Below, in pieces: positions 8,861 to 17,447 of a stretch of DNA of 24,736 nucleotides. Position 1 is the stretch's first letter; each line of letters opens with the position of its first letter. The stretch is from positions 1-24,736 of the forward strand of contig JAVBUZ010000260.1 in NCBI GenBank assembly GCA_031554725.1, read 5' to 3'. A program made the translations under genes and the position numbers. The notes under the pieces were generated by a model. The model was not told the origin of the DNA. It saw only the letters and a program-made list of their open reading frames with translations, and ran no database searches. This DNA is from JAVBUZ01 sp031554725 (GTDB lineage Bacteria; Bacillota; Clostridia; Lachnospirales; Lachnospiraceae).

Positions 8861-8905
8861 TATTTACATTTTGCTTATATTATGTTACTTTTTTAACGTA
8901 TTGTA

Positions 8906-8919
8906 TCTCTTATAAGAGA
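8906..8919. repeat. Perfect 14-base palindrome upstream of the ECF S component gene
   Basis: TCTCTTATAAGAGA is a perfect palindrome ending eight bases before the AGGAGG of the next gene. It could be an operator for a dimeric repressor of the S component-coaBC operon or simply a short hairpin in the leader. No regulator gene lies next to it. Confidence 0.5.
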
Positions 8920-8940
8920 ATGATAACAGGAGGAAAAAAA

Positions 8941-9603
8941 ATGAATAACAAAAAAACTTTCAACATGGTAATGACAGCATTATTTATCGCAATTATTGCT
9001 GTTATGACCTTCGTACCAAATGTAGGTTATATTAACCTCATTGTCATTAAGGCAACTTTACTTCATGTACCAGTCATTGTTGGATCTATTGTTTTAGGAC
9101 CAAAAAATGGGGCTATACTAGGAGGAACGTTCGGTCTTACAAGTCTTATCAAAAATACCCTTGAACCTAGCTTATTATCCTTTGCCTTTTCACCATTTTA
9201 TTCCGTAGCAGGAATTGGAGGAAATGGATGGAGTCTTGTCATTGCATTAGTACCTAGAATCTTAGTAGGGGTATTACCTTACTTTGTTTATAAAGGTATT
9301 GAGAGATTACTAAAAAACTTCAAAGCAAGAAGAGTGATTGCAATTCCTGTTGCATGTGCAGTAGGTTCTTTTACCAATACTCTTTTAGTTATGAACTTTA
9401 TATATCTATTTTTTAAAGATGAGTTTGCTGCTGCTAAGAATATAGCAGTTGATGCAGTTTACGCATCGATACTAACAATTATTTCTGTAAATGGTTTACC
9501 AGAAGCTATTGTTGCAGTAGTAATTGGTACAGCAATTAGTATGCCTTTACTTAAATTTGTTTCTCAAATTCGAGCAGAAAAAGTAAGTAAAAAGGAAGCC
9601 TAA
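8941..9603 (+). CDS. ECF transporter S component, probably pantothenate-specific
   Basis: A 220-residue integral membrane protein with about six hydrophobic segments. It resembles the substrate-binding S components of energy-coupling-factor vitamin transporters, which plug into a shared EcfA-EcfA'-EcfT module encoded elsewhere. The first helix (TALFIAIIAVM) has the AxxxA spacing used to contact EcfT. The following INLIVIKATLLHVPVIVG stretch and GAILGGTFGLTSL are typical of the family. coaBC starts 31 bases downstream. Since CoaBC acts downstream of pantothenate phosphorylation, pantothenate (PanT-like) is the likely substrate; this rests on context. The ATG at 8941 follows AGGAGG by seven bases; an upstream ATG at 8920 would include that site and is rejected. 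Confidence 0.82.
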   Translation: MNNKKTFNMVMTALFIAIIAVMTFVPNVGYINLIVIKATLLHVPVIVGSIVLGPKNGAILGGTFGLTSLIKNTLEPSLLSFAFSPFYSVAGIGGNGWSLVIALVPRILVGVLPYFVYKGIERLLKNFKARRVIAIPVACAVGSFTNTLLVMNFIYLFFKDEFAAAKNIAVDAVYASILTIISVNGLPEAIVAVVIGTAISMPLLKFVSQIRAEKVSKKEA

Positions 9604-9634
9604 AAGGACATACTCATTAATGGGAGGTGCACTT

Positions 9635-10837
9635 ATGCTAACAAATAAGAACATTGTACTTGCAGTGACTGGTAGTATTGCAGCATATAAAATTGCGAAT
9701 TTAGCTAGTATGTTACAGAAGTTACATGCAAATGTAACTGTTTTGATGACACAAAATGCAACAAATTTTATTAATCCAATTACCTTTGAAACACTGACAG
9801 GAAACAAGTGCTTGATTGATACCTTTGATAGGAATTTTATGTATAGCGTTGAACATGTTTCTTTGGCAAAAAGTGCGGATGTTGTTTTGGTGGCACCAGC
9901 TTCAGCTAATGTTATCGGAAAGCTTGCAAATGGAATTGCAGATGATATGCTTACTACTACAGTGATGGCATGTACATGTAAAAAAATTATTGCACCAGCT
10001 ATGAATACACATATGTATGAAAATGCGATTGTACAGGATAACATAAGGAAATTGCAGCATTATGACATGGAAGTGATTACACCAGATACTGGATATTTAG
10101 CTTGTGGAGACATTGGACCGGGGAAGATGCCTTCGGAAGAAGTTCTTTTAGAATATATACTTAGAGAAGTTTCTTTTGAAAAGGATTTAAAAGGAAAAAA
10201 GGTGCTGATTACAGCAGGTCCTACAAGAGAAAAGATGGATCCAGTAAGATTTATTACAAATCACTCCACCGGTAAAATGGGCTATGCAATTGCAAAGCAC
10301 TGTATGAGGCGTGGAGCAGAGGTTACATTAGTTACAGGCAAGACAGAAACTCAAAAACCAGCATTTGTTAAAATTGTTGAAATAGAATCCGCTAATGAAA
10401 TGTTTGAAGTAGTAAAAGCCTGTTTTAAAGAACAAGATATTATCATCAAGACGGCAGCAGTAGCTGATTATAGACCCGCATTAGTTTCAGATGAGAAGGT
10501 AAAGAAAAAAGATGGTGAATTATCTATTGCACTGGAGAGAACTGAGGATATTTTGCAGTACATTGGGGATAACCGTGTAAAAGGTCAATATATATGTGGA
10601 TTTTCCATGGAAACGGAAAATATGATGGAAAATTCTAGAGCGAAGCTATCAAAGAAACATGTGGATATGATTGTAGCAAACAATTTAAAACAAACAGGAG
10701 CCGGTTTTGGAACAGATACCAATATAGTAACTCTCATTACCGAAAAAGATGCTACGCAGTTACCAATTATGAGTAAAGACGAAGTAGCAAAACAGATTAT
10801 TGATACAATACAAAAACAAAACTTAAACAAAAATTAA
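9635..10837 (+). CDS. coaBC: Bifunctional phosphopantothenoylcysteine decarboxylase / phosphopantothenate-cysteine ligase
   Basis: The enzyme joins cysteine to 4'-phosphopantothenate and decarboxylates the product to 4'-phosphopantetheine, two steps of coenzyme A synthesis. The N-terminal FMN-dependent CoaC domain (about 1-180) shows TGSIAAYK, active His74 in VEHVSLA, the PAMNTHMY segment at 121-128 and Cys157 in LACGDIGPGKM. The C-terminal CoaB domain (about 187-400) shows GPTREKMDPVRFITNHSTGK with Asn209, a KVKKK cluster at about 288-292, and VANNL. The length of 400 residues is standard. The start is ATG 9635, preceded by GGGAGGTG; an earlier in-frame ATG at 9620 overlaps that site. It forms an operon with the S component gene and ends at a strong terminator. 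Confidence 0.95.
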   Translation: MLTNKNIVLAVTGSIAAYKIANLASMLQKLHANVTVLMTQNATNFINPITFETLTGNKCLIDTFDRNFMYSVEHVSLAKSADVVLVAPASANVIGKLANGIADDMLTTTVMACTCKKIIAPAMNTHMYENAIVQDNIRKLQHYDMEVITPDTGYLACGDIGPGKMPSEEVLLEYILREVSFEKDLKGKKVLITAGPTREKMDPVRFITNHSTGKMGYAIAKHCMRRGAEVTLVTGKTETQKPAFVKIVEIESANEMFEVVKACFKEQDIIIKTAAVADYRPALVSDEKVKKKDGELSIALERTEDILQYIGDNRVKGQYICGFSMETENMMENSRAKLSKKHVDMIVANNLKQTGAGFGTDTNIVTLITEKDATQLPIMSKDEVAKQIIDTIQKQNLNKN

Positions 10838-10851
10838 TAAAGAAAAATAAG

Positions 10852-10893
10852 CCGTTTATATAAGATTAAAAGTTTCTTATATAAGCGGTTTTT
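10852..10893 (+). terminator. Intrinsic terminator after coaBC
   Basis: CCGTTTATATAAGA (10852-10865) pairs with TCTTATATAAGCGG (10875-10888), 14 pairs with one wobble, then a run of five T. Confidence 0.88.
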
Positions 10894-10962
10894 AATTGTA
10901 TGGAAGGACAATATGTGATACCATTTAAGTAGTATTATTTGGTTAAAAAAGAAGGAAAGTGA

Positions 10963-11658
10963 GTGGTGAATATGGAGCTAGATTTTATGGACATAAGGAC
11001 ACAAATCTGCGATGTTTGTCAAAAAATGTGGCAACAGGGTTGGGTAGCGGCCAACGATGGAAATGTTTCCGCAAAGCTTAGCGATGGAACTTTTTTAGCA
11101 ACCCCAACAGGAATAAGTAAAAGCTTAGTAACTCCTGACAAAATTGTTAGAATAGATAAGGATGGTAAACTACTAGAAGCAAAAGAAGGATATCGTCCAT
11201 CTTCAGAAATAAAAATGCATTTAAGATGTTACAAGGATAGAGATGATATAGGAGCAGTTGTGCATGCACATCCACCAGCAGCTACAGCATTTGCAGTAGC
11301 TAATAAGCCCCTAGACGATTTTTCAATGATTGAAACGGTTTTAACTATGGGTAGTGTTCCTATAACTCCATATGCTACACCATCTACAGAGGAAGTGCCG
11401 GAGTCTATTGCTCCATATTTACAAGAGCATGATGCCCTATTACTACAAAATCATGGTGCACTAACTATGGGAGTGGATTTAACCACAGCCTATTATAGGA
11501 TGGAAAGTCTAGAAATGTTTGCAAAGATAACTCTAAATGCACAAATTCTTGGAGGGGCGAAGGAGCTTTCTAAGGAAAACATAGATAAGTTAATATCTAT
11601 GCGTGAGGGATATGGACTTACGGGAAAGCATCCTGGATATAAAAAATATAGTGAGTAA
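10963..11658 (+). CDS. Class II aldolase/adducin family protein (L-fuculose-phosphate aldolase-like)
   Basis: A zinc-dependent aldolase of the FucA/AraD superfamily that cleaves or epimerises a phosphorylated sugar. The phosphate-binding segment ANDGNVS is at about 30-36, the catalytic glutamate is Glu82 in PSSEIKMH, and the zinc histidines are His101 and His103 (HAHPP) and His164 (QNHGAL). The family therefore looks active. L-fuculose 1-phosphate is a common substrate, but no fucose kinase or isomerase gene is nearby; 5-deoxypentose 1-phosphate salvage is an alternative. The start is uncertain: GTG 10963 and GTG 10966 sit at good distance from AAGGA (10952-10956), while ATG 10972 is 15 bases away. 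The TPR gene follows after 67 bases. Confidence 0.85.
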   Translation: MVNMELDFMDIRTQICDVCQKMWQQGWVAANDGNVSAKLSDGTFLATPTGISKSLVTPDKIVRIDKDGKLLEAKEGYRPSSEIKMHLRCYKDRDDIGAVVHAHPPAATAFAVANKPLDDFSMIETVLTMGSVPITPYATPSTEEVPESIAPYLQEHDALLLQNHGALTMGVDLTTAYYRMESLEMFAKITLNAQILGGAKELSKENIDKLISMREGYGLTGKHPGYKKYSE

Positions 11659-11725
11659 ATACTAAGTTTGTAATATAGAAAAGTCTTGTTTCATAGTGAT
11701 AAGTTGTGGAAAGTAGAGGCCTTTT

Positions 11726-14059
11726 ATGAATATTGAAAAATTATTACAGGAATTAGATGAACTATTTGCTTTATGTCAAATGGATAAAGTAGAAGGATTT
11801 TTGGAATCCAAAATAGAAGAAGCTTTAGAAAAAGATTATAATGAGTGTGCCATTTCCTTAATGAATGAAATGATAGGGTTTTGCAGAGACACGGGCAAAT
11901 TCGAAAAGGGATACTTCTACTGTAGAGAAGTATTACACTATATGAAAGAATTTGAAATAGAAGGACGTATTCCGTATGCAACAACCTTATTAAATATTGC
12001 CAATTTTTATCGAGCTGCTGGAAATCTTGATGAGTCAAAAGAGCTTTATGATAAGGTATTTGTGCTATATGAAAATAACATTAGTGAAAATGATATGAGG
12101 TATGCTAGTTTATATAATAATATGAGCTTATTGTTTCAAGAGTTGGATGATTATGAAGGTGCATGTAACAGCCTTGAAAAGGCTTTGACCATTGTAAAAA
12201 AATATCCGATTAATAGAATTGAGATAGCGGTTACTTATACTAATCTAGCAAATACAAAGATGAAGTTAGGAAGAACAAAGGAAGCAGTTGAGGATTTAAA
12301 AATTGCTTTTGAAATCTTTGACCGAGATGATGAAAAGGATTTTCATTATAGTGGAGCAGCCTCTGCGATGGCACAGGCTCAATATGAGCTCGGTAACTTA
12401 GAAGAGGCGGCAAGATATTACGAACTAGCACTTGCTGAAATAGAAAAGCATATGGGAAAAAGTGAATCCTATAAAATTGTAAAACATAATTTATCACAGG
12501 TACAAAAAGAACTGGATTACTTCCCAAGTATTATAAAATCTTATGAAAAAGGTCTCGATTTATGTGAGGACTTTTATAAGGAATTTGGTATACCAATGAT
12601 TAAGCTTAAGTTTCCAGAATATGAGTCACAAATTGCAGTAGGATTAGTGGGTGAAGGGTCAGAATGTTTTGGCTTTGATGATGTGCTTTCTAGAGATCAT
12701 GATTTTGGACCAGGATTTTGCTTATGGCTTACAGATCAGACTTATGATGAAATTGGTGAGAAATTACAGGAAGCATATGATGGATTGCCAAAAACATATG
12801 CGGGTATTACTAGACATGTATCTGAAAAGGCACCCAAACGAGTAGGGGTTTTTAGAATTTCAGATTTCTACGAAAGGCTAATTGGCTTAAATGATATTCC
12901 GGCAACTCAGAACCAATGGCTATTTGTAGAAGACTATCAGCTTTCCGCGGCTACCAATGGAAGAGTATTTCGTGATGACTTAGGAGAGTTTACAAGAATA
13001 AGAAGAGGTCTATTAAAGTATTATCCAATGGAAGTAAGTGCGCAAAAGATAGCAAGAGAGGCGGCGCTAATTGCCCAATTTGGACAGTACAATTATGGAC
13101 GTATGCTAGAAAGAAAAGATAAGGTTACAGCTAGCATGGCACTGTCTGAGTTTATGAAGCATACCATGTATATGGTTTATTTGCTCAATCATAAGTATGC
13201 ACCATTTTATAAATGGATGTATCGAGGAATGGAAGATTTACCACTACTATCTAGAATCAGAGAGCTGTTAGCTTTGATACCAGAATTAATGGTAGGAGAT
13301 GAAAAGATTTTTGGAATAATAGAACAGATTGTTAGTTTGATTATTGCTGAAATGAAAAAGCAAGGTCTAACAACTGGAAATGAAACTTATTTGGATTCCC
13401 ATTCCGACAATGTAATAAAAAGCATCCCACAACGTGAAGGTGTTCCTAGTACAGTAAAGGAAGAGTTAGTAGAAGGCATTGTAATTTTGGAGTGGAGAGC
13501 TTTTGATAAAGTAAAAAATGAAGGTGGAAGAGCAGACTGCCAGGATGATTATGGAACATTTTCTATTATGAGAAAAAGCCAGTATTTTACGTGGACAGAA
13601 GAAATGCTTAGAAGCTATATTCATGATTTCCATATGGCAAATGATTGTGGTTGGAATTTAATCACTGAAAAATATGGACGCATGATGGAAAGTACAGATC
13701 CAAAGGGATTTGAGAGAATAAAGGACTCACTCTTCGTTTTGCCAAAAGAAAAAGTTGAGATTATTGAAGCTATTGTGAAAATACAGGTGGAATGGATGGA
13801 GGAATTTGCAAAAGACTTTCCAAAATCGGCTTTAAATGCAAGAAACATTCATACAAGTGAGGATACACTATTTTCAACCTCCTATGAGACATATCTAAGA
13901 GGTGAGCTTAGTACCTATTCTGATGAGACTTTAGATTTATATGGAAGGTATATAGCAGATTTGCTACAAAGTGGCGCAAACTTAGCTAAAATGATTATGT
14001 CAAACACGGCTTATTTATATGGATATGCTTCTTTAGAGGATTTAGAAGAAAAGCTGTAA
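11726..14059 (+). CDS. TPR - DUF4037 (nucleotidyltransferase-like) - DUF4125 three-part protein
   Basis: The 777-residue protein has three regions. Residues about 1-285 are tandem tetratricopeptide-like helical repeats (for example GNLEEAARYYELALA at 223-237), suited to protein binding. Residues about 290-550 match DUF4037 as I recall it: GEGSECFGFDD (309-319) then SRDHDFGPGF (322-331). The Gly311-Ser312 pair followed by Asp324 and Asp326 is the GS...DxD metal-site pattern of the nucleotidyltransferase fold. Residues about 578-775 match DUF4125 (ILEWRAFDKV, GGRADCQDD, MRKSQYFTW). There is no signal peptide or membrane segment, so it is cytosolic. The function is unknown; a nucleotidyl transfer on a protein or small molecule is only inferred. 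The ATG at 11726 has AGAGG six bases upstream. The DUF2804 gene starts 36 bases downstream. Confidence 0.8.
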   Translation: MNIEKLLQELDELFALCQMDKVEGFLESKIEEALEKDYNECAISLMNEMIGFCRDTGKFEKGYFYCREVLHYMKEFEIEGRIPYATTLLNIANFYRAAGNLDESKELYDKVFVLYENNISENDMRYASLYNNMSLLFQELDDYEGACNSLEKALTIVKKYPINRIEIAVTYTNLANTKMKLGRTKEAVEDLKIAFEIFDRDDEKDFHYSGAASAMAQAQYELGNLEEAARYYELALAEIEKHMGKSESYKIVKHNLSQVQKELDYFPSIIKSYEKGLDLCEDFYKEFGIPMIKLKFPEYESQIAVGLVGEGSECFGFDDVLSRDHDFGPGFCLWLTDQTYDEIGEKLQEAYDGLPKTYAGITRHVSEKAPKRVGVFRISDFYERLIGLNDIPATQNQWLFVEDYQLSAATNGRVFRDDLGEFTRIRRGLLKYYPMEVSAQKIAREAALIAQFGQYNYGRMLERKDKVTASMALSEFMKHTMYMVYLLNHKYAPFYKWMYRGMEDLPLLSRIRELLALIPELMVGDEKIFGIIEQIVSLIIAEMKKQGLTTGNETYLDSHSDNVIKSIPQREGVPSTVKEELVEGIVILEWRAFDKVKNEGGRADCQDDYGTFSIMRKSQYFTWTEEMLRSYIHDFHMANDCGWNLITEKYGRMMESTDPKGFERIKDSLFVLPKEKVEIIEAIVKIQVEWMEEFAKDFPKSALNARNIHTSEDTLFSTSYETYLRGELSTYSDETLDLYGRYIADLLQSGANLAKMIMSNTAYLYGYASLEDLEEKL

Positions 14060-14095
14060 CAATTGATTCAAGGGTTAAACATTGGGGGTAAATGT

Positions 14096-15124
14096 ATGGC
14101 AAGGAGAAATCATCAGGTTACAAAAGCCCAAAGGCTTTTAACAAAAGATGGGGTTATTGGGGAATGTGGTTGGTCTAAGGAGCAGCTTCAAGTCTATGAC
14201 AGAGCAGATATCAAGGCTACCAAGATGCGCATGAAGGAATGGGATTATTATTTAGTTCTTGCACAAGAATATGGGGTTGCATTTACAATCTCTGACGATG
14301 GCTATATAGGCTTACAATCCATTTCTCTTTTAAATTTTAAAGAAAATTGGGAGCATACAGAAACTATTTTAAACTTTTTCCCAATGGGTAAGTTGCATTT
14401 GCCCACAAATTCCTCAGAGGGAAATACCATATATAAGGATAAGCGTTTACAGCTTGAATTTATTGTGGAAGAGGGAAAAAGAATTATCAAAGGACATTTT
14501 TTAAACTTTTATAATGGTAAAGATTTTTCCTGCCACATTATATTAGATCAAAAGCCTATGGATAGCTTGGTTATTGCTACTCCTTGGAAAAACAGCAAAA
14601 ATGCATTTTATTATAATCAAAAAATTAATTGTATGCGAGCAGAAGGCTATGCAGAATATGATGGTGTGCGTTATGAGTTTCACCCAGAGACCGACTTCGG
14701 TTGTTTAGATTGGGGAAGGGGCGTATGGACATATGACAATACTTGGTATTGGGGAAGCGGAAACTGCGATATAGATGGTCATAGCTTTGGCTTTAATATC
14801 GGATATGGCTTTGGAGATACCTCTGCAGCTACCGAGAATGCACTTTTTTATGATGGGAAGCTTCATAAGCTTGAAGATGTAGTATTTCATATTCCCGAGG
14901 ATGATTATTTAAAACCATGGAAGTTTACATCCTCTGATAAGAGATTTGAAATGGATTTTGAGCCAATCATGGACAGAGCAGCTAAAATAAGTGCATTAGT
15001 TATAGAGTCTGATCAGCATCAGGTATTTGGAAAAATGAACGGCAAAGCAATTTTAGATGATGGAACGGTAATAGAAGTAAAGGATTGTTTATGTTTTGCA
15101 GAAAAGGTTCATAATAGGTACTAA
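14096..15124 (+). CDS. DUF2804 family protein
   Basis: A 342-residue protein matching the DUF2804 pattern as I remember it: LDWGRGVW in the middle, WYWGSG, then FGFNIGYGFGDTSAATENA, and a C-terminal HQVFGKMNG with a closing HNRY. It is rich in aromatic residues and predicted beta strands, with no signal peptide or membrane segment. The biochemical role is unknown. The start is ATG 14096, seven bases after GGGGG (14084-14088); a TTG at 14063 would add 11 residues without a ribosome-binding site. It lies between the TPR protein and the aldehyde dehydrogenase with short gaps, so these are probably co-transcribed. Confidence 0.82.
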   Translation: MARRNHQVTKAQRLLTKDGVIGECGWSKEQLQVYDRADIKATKMRMKEWDYYLVLAQEYGVAFTISDDGYIGLQSISLLNFKENWEHTETILNFFPMGKLHLPTNSSEGNTIYKDKRLQLEFIVEEGKRIIKGHFLNFYNGKDFSCHIILDQKPMDSLVIATPWKNSKNAFYYNQKINCMRAEGYAEYDGVRYEFHPETDFGCLDWGRGVWTYDNTWYWGSGNCDIDGHSFGFNIGYGFGDTSAATENALFYDGKLHKLEDVVFHIPEDDYLKPWKFTSSDKRFEMDFEPIMDRAAKISALVIESDQHQVFGKMNGKAILDDGTVIEVKDCLCFAEKVHNRY

Positions 15125-15150
15125 AGGAACTGAAAGGTAAGGTCAATTCT

Positions 15151-16530
15151 ATGAAAAAGGACAAATCAATTGATGATGTTGTTAAATCACAAAGAAATTT
15201 TTTTGTGAAGGGCGTTACAAAGACATATGGTTTTCGTATGACAGCCTTATCCAGACTAGAAAAAGCCTTGGAAGAATATGAAAGTGAATTATTGGATGCT
15301 TTACAAAAGGATTTAAATAAATCAAAGTCAGAAAGCTATTTAACAGAAGTAGGAATGACAAAATCCGAATTGAAATTTGTAAAAAATCATCTTTCCAAGT
15401 GGATGAAGCCGGAGAGAAAGATGACACAATTGTCACAGATACCAGCAAGAGTATACCAAGTTGCAGAACCATATGGAGTTGTATTGATTATGTCTCCCTG
15501 GAACTATCCAATACTACTATGCTTAGAGCCGTTAATTGAAGCAATTGCCGCGGGAAACTGTGTGGTGCTTAAGCCCTCGGCTTACTCACCGACAGTATCG
15601 TCAGTTTTAAAAAAAATGCTAGAAAGCATATATCCAAGCAAATATGTACAAGTTATTGAAGGTGGCAGAGAAGAAAATGCACAGCTTTTAGAGCAGCGGT
15701 TTGATTATATCTTTTTTACAGGCAGTGTTTCGGTAGGGAAGATGATTTTAGAAAAGGCAGCAAGATATGCAACACCAGTTACCTTGGAGCTAGGTGGAAA
15801 AAGCCCATGCATCGTAGATAAATCTGCAAATCTAAAAGTGGCAGCAAAGAGAATTGCATTTGGAAAAATCTTAAATGCGGGACAGACCTGTGTGGCGCCT
15901 GATTATTTGTTGGTACATGAAGAGGTAAAAGAGGAGTTTCTCGGCTACTTAAAACAAGAGCTTGATAAAATGCTTCAAAGTGATGCATTAGAAAATATTA
16001 ATTATCCTAAAATGATAAATGAAAAACATTTTACTAGAGTGTTGGGTCTAATAAATGGTAAAAAAGTTCTATATGGTGGAAGAAGTAAAAAAGAAAGTCT
16101 ACGAATAGAGCCAACTATTCTAGATAATATTTCTTTAGAGTCCCCAGTGATGCAGGAAGAAATTTTTGGACCTATTCTACCCATTCTAACATTTACCAGT
16201 CCAGAAGAATTAGTAAAAATAATTACTTCTTTTGAGAAGCCACTAGCATTTTATTTATTTACAGAAGATAAGGGAATGGAAACATGGGCATTAAGAACCT
16301 TTTCCTTTGGAGGCGGTTGCATTAATGATACCATCATGCACTTGGCTTCAAGTTATCTACCTTTTGGCGGGGTAGGCCATAGCGGTATGGGTAGTTATCA
16401 TGGAAAAACAGGCTTTGAAACCTTTAGCCACAAAAAAAGTATTCTAGATATGCCGACTAAGCTAGATAATCCCCTTCGTTATCAACCATATGAGGAATGG
16501 AAGGACAAGCTTATTGCATGGTTTATATAG
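15151..16530 (+). CDS. Aldehyde dehydrogenase (class 3 / fatty-aldehyde type)
   Basis: An NAD(P)-dependent enzyme that oxidises aldehydes to acids. Catalytic residues are visible: Asn118 in SPWNYP, Glu213 in TLELGGKSP and nucleophile Cys247 in NAGQTCVAPDY. At 459 residues with no N-terminal extension it belongs to the shorter class 3-like branch (YwdH, coniferyl or fatty aldehyde types). The C-terminal end is polar and moderately hydrophobic at the last residues (KLIAWFI). The gap to the upstream DUF2804 gene is 26 bases and to the downstream YkgJ gene 24 bases. The aldehyde substrate is unknown. Confidence 0.92.
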   Translation: MKKDKSIDDVVKSQRNFFVKGVTKTYGFRMTALSRLEKALEEYESELLDALQKDLNKSKSESYLTEVGMTKSELKFVKNHLSKWMKPERKMTQLSQIPARVYQVAEPYGVVLIMSPWNYPILLCLEPLIEAIAAGNCVVLKPSAYSPTVSSVLKKMLESIYPSKYVQVIEGGREENAQLLEQRFDYIFFTGSVSVGKMILEKAARYATPVTLELGGKSPCIVDKSANLKVAAKRIAFGKILNAGQTCVAPDYLLVHEEVKEEFLGYLKQELDKMLQSDALENINYPKMINEKHFTRVLGLINGKKVLYGGRSKKESLRIEPTILDNISLESPVMQEEIFGPILPILTFTSPEELVKIITSFEKPLAFYLFTEDKGMETWALRTFSFGGGCINDTIMHLASSYLPFGGVGHSGMGSYHGKTGFETFSHKKSILDMPTKLDNPLRYQPYEEWKDKLIAWFI

Positions 16531-16554
16531 AAATTGGGAAGATAGAGATACTAT

Positions 16555-17226
16555 ATGAAAAGAGAAATTGATTTAAAAGAAATATCGGACGGAAAGTTAT
16601 ATGAGTTAAATGATATGGTAAAGGCGGATTGCCAAAACTGTGAAGGTTGCTTCGCTTGCTGTGAGGGAATGGGAAGCTCTATTATTTTAGATCCTTTAGA
16701 TATTTTTCGTTTAAAAGAAAACTTGAAGAAATCATTTGAGCAGCTTTTAATAGAAAATATTGAGCTTCAGGTAGTAGATGGGATTATTTTACCAAATCTA
16801 AAAATGGCTACCGGCTCCACAGAAAAGTGTAGTTTTTTAGATAATCAAGGAAGATGTTCCATTCATTCCTTTAGGCCAGGGATTTGTCGTCTCTTTCCTC
16901 TAGGGAGATATTATGAGAACGGAGGCTTTAAGTATTTTTTACAAACAAACGAATGTAGACAGGAAAATAGAATAAAGATAAAACTAAAAAAATGGATTGA
17001 TACTCCCAATGTGAAGGAGTATGAAAAGTTTATTACTGATTGGCATTATTTTTTAAATGACGTAGAAGAAGTCCTTAAAAATACAGAGGACGATGAAAAA
17101 GTAAAAAATATAAATATGTATATTTTACATATATTCTACATGCAAAAGTTTAGTGAAATAGAGAATTTCTACATAGAGTTTACTACTCGTCTTGAAGAAG
17201 CAAAAAAGAAGCTATTGACAAACTAA
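16555..17226 (+). CDS. YkgJ family cysteine-cluster protein
   Basis: The N-terminal cysteine run CQNCEGCFACC (Cys26, 29, 32, 35, 36) and the later CSFLDNQGRCSIH and PGICRLFPLGRYY segments (Cys92, Cys101, Cys111) are the hallmark of the YkgJ (UPF0153) family, thought to hold a zinc or iron-sulfur centre. The C-terminal half (about 150-223) is helical and charged, longer than in minimal members. The function in the family is not settled. It is the last gene of the same-strand run that starts with the aldolase. The ribosome-binding site is weak. A bulged inverted repeat, GCTCAACAA / TTGTGAGC at 17227-17250, follows but lacks a T tract. Confidence 0.85.
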   Translation: MKREIDLKEISDGKLYELNDMVKADCQNCEGCFACCEGMGSSIILDPLDIFRLKENLKKSFEQLLIENIELQVVDGIILPNLKMATGSTEKCSFLDNQGRCSIHSFRPGICRLFPLGRYYENGGFKYFLQTNECRQENRIKIKLKKWIDTPNVKEYEKFITDWHYFLNDVEEVLKNTEDDEKVKNINMYILHIFYMQKFSEIENFYIEFTTRLEEAKKKLLTN

Positions 17227-17278
17227 GCTCAACAAGAGTATATTGTGAGCATAATATAAAAACTAAGGAGATAGAAGG

Positions 17279-17420
17279 ATGTTTATTTTTTCTTGCTAAT
17301 TATTAAATTAATATGCATGGCGATTGGTATGGAGCATAGGCTTCATATGGATTTTTGTTGTGCTTAGCAGAAATAATCATTCTAACATTTCATAATATAA
17401 CCCCATTGAGAAAAAAATAG
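17279..17420 (+). pseudogene. Possible broken gene for a 47-residue membrane protein (two single-base frameshifts)
   Basis: AAGGAG (17265-17270) precedes an ATG at 17279 by eight bases, but this frame stops at 17297-17299. Adding one T to the run of six at 17286-17291 keeps the frame open to the TAG at 17359-17361. Adding one T to the run of five ending at 17356 keeps it open to the TAG at 17418-17420. The restored product would start MFIFFLLIIKLICMAIG, contain two hydrophobic segments and end in PLRKK. A good ribosome-binding site, continuous hydrophobic coding once two homopolymer losses are repaired, and a hairpin at the stop codon together suggest a small gene that decayed, or two sequencing errors. 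I do not recognise the family. Confidence 0.5.
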
Positions 17421-17436
17421 TGTTTATACTATTTTT
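17413..17436 (+). terminator. AT-only hairpin at the end of the broken small gene
   Basis: AAAAATAGT pairs with ACTATTTTT, nine pairs around a 6-base loop, and overlaps the TAG at 17418-17420. The T run is part of the stem. It may end transcripts from the YkgJ side; it also overlaps possible -10 sequences for the next transcript. Confidence 0.45.
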
Positions 17437-17447
17437 AATTTAATGAT

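Noticed and set aside
9547..10044. Long minus-strand frame of 165 codons opposite coaBC
   Set aside because: CoaBC on the plus strand has complete catalytic motifs; the minus frame has no ribosome-binding site and its hydrophobic, low-complexity product is the usual shadow.
11724..12527. Minus-strand frames opposite the TPR region
   Set aside because: They match the shadow of the repeat-coding plus-strand gene and contain no recognisable domain.
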